Of a stretch of DNA of 5,915 nt, positions 1 through 5,096 are shown one piece after another. The stretch covers positions 1-5,915 of the forward strand of contig JAFAQO010000128.1 in NCBI GenBank assembly GCA_019246375.1. The letters run 5' to 3'. The notes under the pieces were generated by a model, which worked only from the letters and a program-made list of their open reading frames with translations, had not been told where the DNA came from and made no database searches. The DNA comes from Mycobacterium sp. Its GTDB lineage: Bacteria > Actinomycetota > Actinomycetes > Mycobacteriales > Mycobacteriaceae. Numbering within the stretch: position 1 is the stretch's first letter; every line of letters begins with the position of its first letter. The translations under genes were made by a program, and so were the position numbers.

Positions 1-437
1 TACGCACTACCGGCGTCGGCGACCGCTACGTCTTGGAAGAATTGCGGGCCGGCGACTACAGCCTCGGCGGCGAGCAATCCGGTCACATCGTGATGCCCGC
101 GCTGGCCACCACCGGTGACGGCATCATCACCGGGCTGCGGTTGATGTCGCGAATGGCGCAGACCGGCTCGTCGCTGGCCGGCCTGGCCTCGGCGATGCGA
201 ACGTTGCCGCAGGTGCTGGTCAACGTCGAGGTCGCCGATAAGGCCGCCGCCGTCGCGTCGCCCTCGGTTCGCACCGCGGTGCAGCAAGCCACGGACGAGC
301 TTGGTGACACCGGACGAATCTTGTTGCGCCCCTCGGGAACTGAGCAGTTGATCCGGGTCATGGTAGAAGCCGCCGACCAAGACATCGCCCGCCGGCTCGC
401 CATGCGCGTTGCGGACTCGGTGAACGCTCAGCGCTGA
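1..437 (+). CDS. glmM: Phosphoglucosamine mutase, C-terminal part (5' end outside window)
   Basis: Converts glucosamine-6-phosphate to glucosamine-1-phosphate in the cytoplasm, the second step of UDP-GlcNAc synthesis for peptidoglycan. The reading frame is open from base 3 and ends with TGA at 435-437, leaving 144 residues of a family usually about 445 long. Two hallmarks of the alpha-D-phosphohexomutase superfamily are visible. The sugar-binding loop GGEQSGH is encoded at about 66-86, preceded by the typical [10 protein letters not shown] lead-in. The C-terminal phosphate-binding loop [15 protein letters not shown] is encoded at about 327-371. The active-site serine and metal-binding domains lie upstream of the window. 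The gene is intact as far as it is seen. Thirty-nine bases separate it from the next + gene, so read-through into the ESX-like pair is possible. The assignment is by recognition of family motifs; confidence is high. Confidence 0.96.
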   Translation, partial: RTTGVGDRYVLEELRAGDYSLGGEQSGHIVMPALATTGDGIITGLRLMSRMAQTGSSLAGLASAMRTLPQVLVNVEVADKAAAVASPSVRTAVQQATDELGDTGRILLRPSGTEQLIRVMVEAADQDIARRLAMRVADSVNAQR

Positions 438-476
438 CAGCGGAACCGAGGCCCGGGGCCGCACGTCATAGCCGGT

Positions 477-773
477 ATGGGACATGCCTTCGTCGACGTC
501 GCGGCGGTCCAGGAGATCGCGAACCAGTTTGCGGCCACTGCGGAAATCATCGACGGTGCTGCACGGACTAGCCTGTCGCAGTTGAGTTTTGGCGGAGGCA
601 TGGCAGGACGGACACATGTCGCCCGCGGCGATGCGCTGCGCGTATCGCTGGACCGGCTGGCGGGTGAGTTATCCCAGTGGTCACTGGCAACCCGCGAGGT
701 CGTGGCAGCGCTGCAGGCCAGCGCCGACAGCTACGCCGACGCCGAAGTGCGCAGCGCTGCGCGGATCGGCTGA
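477..773 (+). CDS. EspC/WXG100-like small helical protein, putative type VII secretion substrate (Rv3440c-like)
   Basis: A 98-residue protein with no signal peptide or membrane segment, predicted as a helical hairpin. Helix 1 spans about residues 5-35, a glycine turn SFGGGMAG lies at 37-44, and a long second helix runs from about 46 to 95. Trp68 sits in helix 2. Near the C-terminus is Y86-A-D-A-E90, a match to the YxxxD/E export signal of ESX (type VII) substrates. The turn lacks a canonical WXG, which is common in EspC-type partners. The ATG at 477 has no clear Shine-Dalgarno, but the protein beginning MGHAFVDVAAVQEIANQF looks like a complete family N-terminus. The next gene starts 3 bases after the stop, so the two are almost certainly co-translated. 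By analogy with EspC/EspA and other helical-hairpin pairs I infer a heterodimer with the downstream product. The locus resembles Rv3440c of M. tuberculosis (from memory). Function is unproven. Confidence 0.85.
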   Translation: MGHAFVDVAAVQEIANQFAATAEIIDGAARTSLSQLSFGGGMAGRTHVARGDALRVSLDRLAGELSQWSLATREVVAALQASADSYADAEVRSAARIG

Positions 774-776
774 ACT

Positions 777-2216
777 GTGGCCAACCGGTTGAACGTCGCA
801 GCGCGGCTCGCTGAGGGCCGATCCGCAGTCGAGCACACCCAAACCTACGTGTGGGCTTGCCACGCCCTCGGATACCAGCATCCGGACCTGACCATCCATG
901 GTTGTCAGGTCCGCGACTGGTACGACAGCGAAGACGGCCTCGACTTGTGGGTGCTCGATGACGACTGCGCAAAGCTACGGGCCGCCGCTAACGCGACCGA
1001 CGAGGCGCTCAGTAGGCAGCGTGCCCAACTCGCTGTTTTTGCCGGCGCCTGGAGCGGACCGGGAGGCGCTGCAGCGCTGAGCTTTCTGCAGCGCCATTGC
1101 CATGCCGGCGAAGCGGTGGTCGCCGATGTTCGGGCTGCGGCCGAACGGTGCGCAGCGTTACGCGACGAGCTCTGGCAGCTGATCGACCGGAAAGTGTTGA
1201 CTGCCATCGCCGTCGACGATCGCCGACTGGCTGAGCGGCCGGCGTGGCTGGCCGCCGCACAAACTGTGATGACCCGAGCCGGCGATCGAGCGGTGGCTGA
1301 AAAGCTGGTTGAACAGCAGGTAGAACCCTACGTAGACAACGATATTCGCGGTGACTGGCTTACCGCCATGCGCTCGACGCCGGTGTCGGTGGACGCGTCG
1401 TTCGACGCGGTCACCGACGCGGTGACGGCCACGCCGCCGGCGCGTTTCGAACTTCCCGGCGATCTCGGCCTGCGCTGCCAGCAGTTCGACGAGCCGCTCC
1501 CCCCGATCGCCGCCGTCAGCGTGCCGATCACACCTGCTGCTGGGGGCGCGACACCGCCCGTCGATCCGGAACCTGCCAAATCTGGCGCCAGGGCGCCGGC
1601 GCCACCATGGGATCCTGGGACGCTGAGCACCCTGCCGCCCACTGTTCCCGCGGGCGCGCTCGACGGTTTGCCACCTGTGCCGCCGTCAACGGATGCCCAG
1701 CTTGGAGACGCGGGTCTGCCCGCCGGCGATCTCGGCGGCGCCGGCGGCCTTGGTGGGCTGGCCGGCAGCATCGGCGGCGTTATCGGCCAGATCGTCGGCG
1801 GTATCGGTAGTCTGCTGGGTTCGCTGGCTGACGGACTCGCCGAACCAGCCGACGACGCAGCGGTCGGCGACGAGCTGGATGCCGACGACCCAGAAGAGCA
1901 GCTCGATGACGAGGCGGACGACCCGCGCGACGAGGAGCCCGACGGCGAGGACGCCGAGCCGGCCGCCGTAGTCGAAGGCGCCGAAGAAGCCCCACCCGAA
2001 GCAGCGGGCGAGAGTCCGCCGATGCCGAACGCGGTCGGCAACGAGCCCACGGCGGACGCGCCTGCGGCGGATGCAGCTCCGCCGGCGGATGCACCACCAC
2101 CTGCCGAGCTGTCACCACCGCCGGCTGATCCGGGGGCGCCGGCAGCTGATCCGGGGCCCGATGAATCAACCCCGTGCGAGATCGCCGCCGACGAACTGCC
2201 GCAGGCCGGGCAATGA
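777..2216 (+). CDS. Ala/Pro-rich protein with WXG helical hairpin, glycine zipper and acidic tail; putative ESX effector (Rv3439c-like)
   Basis: A 479-residue protein starting at a GTG 3 bases after the preceding stop; no signal peptide. Residues about 60-140 form two long helices around a WSGPGG turn at 92-97, matching the WXG hairpin of ESX substrates. Further helical sequence runs to about 215. A Pro-rich linker (about 218-310) follows. Residues 317-356 are hydrophobic and glycine-rich with overlapping GxxxG spacings (G330, G333, G334, G337, G341, G344, G348), a glycine-zipper pattern. Residues 358-396 are strongly acidic (for example DDPEEQLDDEADDPRDEEPD). The tail (about 405-465) is made of Ala/Pro/Asp repeats. 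Seven cysteines are present (28, 43, 64, 108, 125, 234, 467). The architecture (ESX-type head, disordered tail) resembles secreted Esp proteins. Biochemical role is unknown; secretion and partnering with the upstream 98-residue protein are inference. Position and composition match the 'alanine and proline rich' Rv3439c of M. tuberculosis. Confidence 0.88.
   Translation: MANRLNVAARLAEGRSAVEHTQTYVWACHALGYQHPDLTIHGCQVRDWYDSEDGLDLWVLDDDCAKLRAAANATDEALSRQRAQLAVFAGAWSGPGGAAALSFLQRHCHAGEAVVADVRAAAERCAALRDELWQLIDRKVLTAIAVDDRRLAERPAWLAAAQTVMTRAGDRAVAEKLVEQQVEPYVDNDIRGDWLTAMRSTPVSVDASFDAVTDAVTATPPARFELPGDLGLRCQQFDEPLPPIAAVSVPITPAAGGATPPVDPEPAKSGARAPAPPWDPGTLSTLPPTVPAGALDGLPPVPPSTDAQLGDAGLPAGDLGGAGGLGGLAGSIGGVIGQIVGGIGSLLGSLADGLAEPADDAAVGDELDADDPEEQLDDEADDPRDEEPDGEDAEPAAVVEGAEEAPPEAAGESPPMPNAVGNEPTADAPAADAAPPADAPPPAELSPPPADPGAPAADPGPDESTPCEIAADELPQAGQ
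2048..2160 (+). repeat. Imperfect 15-21 bp coding repeats (Ala/Pro/Asp tail)
   Basis: Inside the 3' end of the Ala/Pro-rich gene, GGCGGATGCA at 2066-2075 recurs at 2084-2093 (spacing 18), with a diverged copy GGCGGACGC at 2051. GCTGATCCGGGG at 2124-2135 recurs at 2145-2156 (spacing 21). All spacings are multiples of three, so copy-number change would keep the frame. The units encode (A/P)AD(A/P) motifs. The repeat probably varies in length between strains. Confidence 0.6.
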
Positions 2217-2226
2217 CAGCTCATTG
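2211..2226. terminator. Short hairpin at the convergent gene junction (weak bidirectional terminator candidate)
   Basis: CAATGA-CAGC-TCATTG is a perfect 6-bp stem with a 4-base loop. It overlaps the TGA of the Ala/Pro-rich gene and lies 7 bases beyond the stop of the convergent oxidoreductase gene. The two genes are only 16 bases apart, so any terminator must sit here. The stem is short and AT-containing and has no T-tract, so the call is weak. Confidence 0.25.
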
Positions 2227-2232
2227 AACGGT

Positions 2233-3285
2233 TCAGCGGGGCAGCATCTCCCGCAGCTGCTCGACGTAGCGTACCGATTCGGCCGGGTCTGTGCTCAACG
2301 GGGTCACCAGCAATGTCGTCACACCGGCGTTGGCGAAAGCGGCCAGGCGCTCGGCGACGAAACCATGGGGGCCTACCAGCGAAATGTGGCGCACCAGTTC
2401 GTCCGGCACGGCGTCGACGGCTTCGTTTTTCCGTCCGGACAGGTAGAGCTCCTGGATCCGGTTCGCCACTTCGCCGAACCCGTAGCGGGTTGTCAGGTTG
2501 TGATAGAAATTTCGGCTCCGGGCGCCCATCCCGCCGATATAAAGGGCCAGTTGCGGTTTGGCCCACGCCAGCCGCTCATCGACGTCGTCGCCGATGGCCA
2601 GTGACGCGCCCACCATGACGTCCAATGGGCCCAGCGTTGGGTCGCGTTTGGCCCGGCCGGCTTCCAGTGCGTCACCCCACACGGGCTCGGCCTTCTCCGG
2701 ATAGAAGAAGACTGGCTGCCAGCCCTCGGCGATCTCGGCGGTAAGCTCGACGTTCTTCGGTCCTAGCGCAGCTATTGATATCGGTATGCGCTCGCGCACA
2801 GGGTAATTGATGATGTGCAGAGCCTTGCCCAGACCGGTTCCGCGACCTTGCGGCAGCGGCACTTGATAGTGCTTTCCGGCATAGCGCACCGGTTCCCGGC
2901 GCCATACCTGCCGGCAGATCTCGACGATTTCACGGGTGCGGCCCAGCGGGGCATCGAATTCGACACCGTGAAAGCCCTCGATCACCTGCGGTCCGGAGGT
3001 GCCGATGCCCAGCCGGAATCGGCCGTCAGAGACGAAGTCCAGGCCCGCGGCGGTCATTGCCAATAGTGCCGGGGTACGGGTGTAGATCGGCAAGATTCCC
3101 GAGGCCAATTCGACGGTGGAGGTCTTGGCGGCCAGATAGCCGAGCTGGCTGACGGCGTCGAGGGAATACGCTTCGGCCACCACGGCGACGTCGATGCCGA
3201 CTTTTTCCAGTTCGACGAGCCGCTCGACAGCTTCGTGGAATCCGCCTGAATAGTCGAGGACTATGCCGATTCTCATCAACGACAC
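2233..3285 (-). CDS. LLM-class F420-dependent oxidoreductase (Rv3520c-type)
   Basis: A bacterial luciferase-like TIM-barrel flavoprotein relative that, in mycobacteria, normally uses coenzyme F420 for hydride transfer to an unknown substrate in the cytoplasm. Typical signatures are visible: N-terminal MRIGIVLDY (residues 4-12, first beta strand), SGILPIYTRTPALLAM (62-77), DGRFRLGIGTSG (87-98) followed by EGFHG, the segment GTGLGKALHIIN (149-160), and IPISIAALGPKNVELTAEIAEGW (split 167-175 and 176-189). The length of 350 is normal. The longest start is GTG at 3285, but ATG at 3276 (giving MRIGIVL and 347 residues) fits the family N-terminus better; neither has a good Shine-Dalgarno. It lies 41 bases downstream of the hydrolase-fold gene on the same strand and probably shares its transcript. 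F420 rather than FMN use is inferred from the subfamily; the substrate is unknown. I do not recall this gene between Rv3438 and Rv3439c in H37Rv. Confidence 0.9.
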   Translation of the reverse strand: MSLMRIGIVLDYSGGFHEAVERLVELEKVGIDVAVVAEAYSLDAVSQLGYLAAKTSTVELASGILPIYTRTPALLAMTAAGLDFVSDGRFRLGIGTSGPQVIEGFHGVEFDAPLGRTREIVEICRQVWRREPVRYAGKHYQVPLPQGRGTGLGKALHIINYPVRERIPISIAALGPKNVELTAEIAEGWQPVFFYPEKAEPVWGDALEAGRAKRDPTLGPLDVMVGASLAIGDDVDERLAWAKPQLALYIGGMGARSRNFYHNLTTRYGFGEVANRIQELYLSGRKNEAVDAVPDELVRHISLVGPHGFVAERLAAFANAGVTTLLVTPLSTDPAESVRYVEQLREMLPR

Positions 3286-3288
3286 ATA

Positions 3289-3315
3289 CCACGGCAGTGG
3301 CGGGGCGATATCGCC
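3289..3315. promoter_or_regulatory. Two palindromes in the 41-bp gap before the oxidoreductase gene
   Basis: GGCGATATCGCC at 3304-3315 is a perfect 12-base palindrome. CCAC-GGCA-GTGG at 3289-3300 is a 4-bp stem with a 4-base loop. Both lie between the hydrolase-fold stop (3327) and the oxidoreductase start (3285) on the - strand. They could be a regulator half-site pair, an RNA processing hairpin or chance in GC-rich DNA. No promoter motif is convincing here. Confidence 0.25.
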
Positions 3316-3326
3316 GGATCAGACCG

Positions 3327-4205
3327 CTACTTAAGCAGCGCGACGATCTTCTCCTGGGGGTTCACCGCCGTTAAAGCATCATCTACCGCATCGGTCCTGG
3401 GCAGCTGAACCTGCGGATCGGCGAACTCGCGGTAGGTCTTGTCGCCGCCCAGCTCATGGAGCAGATAGCCGGTCAGCAGCGCCCGGACCGCTTGCTGGGT
3501 CTTGCCGTCTGCACCCGGCAGACCAAAGGCCTTCGTCAGGCGGCGCCCCTCGACCAGGCCACCGCTCTTGGCTTTGCTGATAAGACGCAAGGTTGCCGAA
3601 CTCCAGGCTTGAGAAAGCTCTACCGCGCTCGAATGCAACGTCTTCGAATCTCCCGGTGCCGCGAAAATCACACCCGGCACCTTCATTGTTGCGGCCGGTT
3701 CCCGGGCCGGCGGTTTGGTGACAGTCGGGAAAATCGCGGCCACTGCTTTCGGTTTGTCGGGCAGCCCCGCCGCCGCGAACACGACTGCCGAGCCGCCGAA
3801 ACCGTGGCCCACGAGGCCGAGCTTGGTGGGGTGCACACTGATCTTGCCCGGTCCCAGGCGCACGCCGACGGCGATGTCGAGGGCGGTGCCCAAATCGAAT
3901 GCCAGATTCAACACCGACGGCGCGAATCCGCGCTCGGTGTCAGGAGCCGCGGCCACGATTCCCCACGAGGCCAGATGTTCCAGCAGACCCGAGTAGCGGT
4001 CGACGCCGGCAATCCAGTCGTGACCGAAGGCGATCGCCGGCAGGTTCAAACCGGCCTCAGGCGTGTACACCACTCCCGGTAGGCCGGCAAAAGCCAGATC
4101 ACCGCGCAAAACACGGTGTGGGCCGCGGCGGGTCAGGGCAGCGACAAGTTTGCGGGTGCTGGCCACCCGTTGACGGTAGCGCACGGGCTGTGTTGGGTCG
4201 GCCAT
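3327..4205 (-). CDS. Alpha/beta-hydrolase-fold protein with degenerate catalytic site (Rv3438-like)
   Basis: A 292-residue protein with the core of a dienelactone-hydrolase/chlorophyllase/PETase-type alpha/beta hydrolase. It has an oxyanion-hole strand LPAIAFGHDW (55-64), WGIVAAAPD (81-89), the nucleophile-elbow strand KLGLVGHGFGGSA (128-140), and the acid-strand VPGVIFAAPGDSKTL (176-190) with Asp186 in the acid position. The elbow reads G-H-G-F-G, so the expected Ser is Gly135. The region where the catalytic His would normally fall (LRLISKAKSGGLVEG, 207-221) has no histidine. It is therefore probably not a classical esterase; a binding or scaffold role is possible. There is no signal peptide. 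The ATG at 4205 overlaps, as TAATG, the stop of the broken upstream gene in its last frame, suggesting translational coupling. From memory its position and strand match Rv3438. Fold assignment is confident; lack of activity is inference. Confidence 0.82.
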   Translation of the reverse strand: MADPTQPVRYRQRVASTRKLVAALTRRGPHRVLRGDLAFAGLPGVVYTPEAGLNLPAIAFGHDWIAGVDRYSGLLEHLASWGIVAAAPDTERGFAPSVLNLAFDLGTALDIAVGVRLGPGKISVHPTKLGLVGHGFGGSAVVFAAAGLPDKPKAVAAIFPTVTKPPAREPAATMKVPGVIFAAPGDSKTLHSSAVELSQAWSSATLRLISKAKSGGLVEGRRLTKAFGLPGADGKTQQAVRALLTGYLLHELGGDKTYREFADPQVQLPRTDAVDDALTAVNPQEKIVALLK

Positions 4206-4521
4206 TACCGTACTGAACTGCGGCCACGCATGGGGACGCGCAAGGTGCCGTCAAGACGATTATGGCTACAAACGCCGTACGTAGCTAAGGTCACCCAGCC
4301 CGACGTCGGAGCGAAATTGAATTGATTGTTCAACTGAGCGAAGGACTCGGCAAGCACAGTTGAACACCTGGGTGACCACCGCAGTGAATCCGGGGTAGTC
4401 TGAGCCAGCTAGTTCGAAACCCAACGCTCGCTTGGTAATTCACAAGCGAACCGTCCAGCCCGAACGCGCCTGCCGCAACCGCGCCCTTGATATTCAGCAG
4501 ATCTTCCAATGACGAAGCCAT
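4205..4521 (-). pseudogene. DUF2173-like (roadblock-type) small protein gene, broken by two frameshifts
   Basis: An ATG at 4521 is preceded by a strong Shine-Dalgarno (GGGGAGGGAG, about 6-15 bases upstream). It opens with MASSLEDLLNIKGAVAAGAF, then GLDGSLVNYQ, which I recognise as the start of the DUF2173 family (about 105 residues). After residue 30 the frame fails. Similarity continues in the +1 frame as ALGFELAGSDYPGFTAVVTQ then VFN (about 4427-4359). It continues after a second shift near 4360-4355 as TVLAESFAQLNNQFNFAP then TSGW, and runs to a TAA at 4207-4205. The three pieces sum to about 106 residues, the family length. The original frame instead reads a non-family tail to a TGA at 4330-4332. 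The final TAA overlaps the ATG of the hydrolase-fold gene, so it was the first gene of this operon. Two real frameshifts or two sequencing errors are both possible. The family name is from memory. Confidence 0.65.
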
Positions 4522-4527
4522 GAAATC

Positions 4528-4537
4528 TCCCTCCCCA
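4528..4537 (-). promoter_or_regulatory. Strong ribosome-binding site fixing the start at 4521
   Basis: Read on the - strand, GGGGAGGGAG ends about 6 bases before the ATG at 4521. It is the best Shine-Dalgarno in the window and selects this ATG over the in-frame ATG at 4551, whose extra residues (MCRGGGEGDF) are simply the translated RBS region. Confidence 0.6.
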
Positions 4538-4564
4538 CCGCCTCGGCACAAGCGTCCCAGACGG

Positions 4565-4595
4565 CCTAGTGTGTTGTTGTTCCGACAACGCTAGG
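4565..4595. promoter_or_regulatory. Inverted repeat, TetR-operator-like
   Basis: CCTAG (4565-4569) and GTTGT (4573-4577) are mirrored by ACAAC (4585-4589) and CTAGG (4591-4595), a two-part dyad around a 7-base centre with slightly unequal internal gaps (3 and 1). It lies 44-74 bases upstream of the ATG at 4521 on the - strand, where the promoter of the operon should be. An operator for an unlinked repressor is the natural reading; no regulator gene is in the window. Confidence 0.4.
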
Positions 4596-4631
4596 ACCGA
4601 CCGCGGGGTAGGTCGATAGTTAGGGTCATGC

Positions 4632-4664
4632 CGACGCAATGAGCAATGTCTCGGCGACGCAATG
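4632..4664. repeat. 10-bp direct repeat
   Basis: CGACGCAATG occurs at 4632-4641 and again at 4655-4664, 23 bases apart, with an additional GCAATG at about 4643-4648. The spacing is near two helical turns. It may be a protein-binding site or a trace of local duplication in this gene-poor stretch. Confidence 0.35.
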
Positions 4665-5096
4665 GTCTTCGTGGCCGGTTTGCACGGGCGGAGCAGCGCA
4701 GGGTTGAAACCCGAGTCCGCAACCAGTTTCCGAGCTGTCCAGCACGATCTCCGGCGGCTGAGTGCGGCGGAATGGCGGCGGTTGTCGGGACAAGTGAATC
4801 GTTTTCGCCACGGGCTCAACGGCTTTACTTCGCAAGCCAGGCAGGCGCAGATTTCACTTCGCTACCCCAGACGCAAAACCGATACCGCGGTACTCGCCGG
4901 GGTCGGAGAGTGCAGAGCGAGTTACGTTGTCGTGCAGGCGAACCCAGGGCTGCATGTCCGCTTGCGAGTTCGGCACTTCAACGGAGCTGTGACGCCATCA
5001 CTCGCACATGCGGCACGAGCTGACAGGAAATTCCCAGCAAACCCGCCGCTGAAACCGGGTTTGGACGGGACCCCCTCGGGTACCAATAAACCATGA
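4662..5096 (+). CDS. Doubtful 144-residue hypothetical ORF
   Basis: An open frame from ATG 4662 to TGA 5096 in an otherwise gene-poor stretch. The product is basic and shows no signal peptide, membrane segment or motif I recognise. Its third-codon-position GC looks clearly lower than in the neighbouring real genes, and there is no good Shine-Dalgarno, both of which argue against coding. In favour, its stop overlaps the start of the exported-protein gene as ATGA (5093-5096), a common coupling arrangement. It could be a real divergent gene, an eroded gene or a chance frame. Without it, 4596-5092 holds only the direct repeat and the hairpin noted separately. Confidence 0.22.
   Translation: MVFVAGLHGRSSAGLKPESATSFRAVQHDLRRLSAAEWRRLSGQVNRFRHGLNGFTSQARQAQISLRYPRRKTDTAVLAGVGECRASYVVVQANPGLHVRLRVRHFNGAVTPSLAHAARADRKFPANPPLKPGLDGTPSGTNKP
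5038..5063. promoter_or_regulatory. Perfect 8-bp inverted repeat upstream of the exported-protein gene
   Basis: CAAACCCG (5038-5045) and CGGGTTTG (5056-5063) are exact reverse complements separated by 10 bases. The site ends 29 bases before the ATG at 5093, about where a -35 region or operator would be. It could be a repressor site or an RNA hairpin; no T-tract follows, so an intrinsic terminator is less likely. Confidence 0.4.

Noticed and set aside
450..462. GGCCCGGGGCC symmetry between glmM and the next gene
   Set aside because: The arms meet with a single central base, so no stable hairpin loop can form; common in GC-rich DNA.
1328..2566. 412-codon open frame on the - strand opposite the Ala/Pro-rich gene
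   Set aside because: Ser/Gly/Ala-rich low-complexity product typical of the antisense of a GC-rich Ala/Pro/Asp gene, and it also runs into the oxidoreductase gene. The + strand protein has recognisable architecture.
2071..2604. 177-codon + strand frame across the convergent junction
   Set aside because: It spans the ends of two well-supported genes and its product is arginine/histidine-rich without motifs; a shadow frame.
4257..4288. CATAAT at 4264-4259 (- strand) as a -10 for the hydrolase-fold gene
   Set aside because: It lies inside the reconstructed last frame of the upstream broken gene, and no matching -35 is seen. The TAATG overlap argues for shared transcription, though a secondary promoter is not excluded.
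4662..5096. Faint resemblance of VVVQANPGLHVRLRV to ribosome hibernation/S30AE-type sequences
   Set aside because: Only a few residues fit, the flanks do not align and no frame combination improved it, so no family was assigned.
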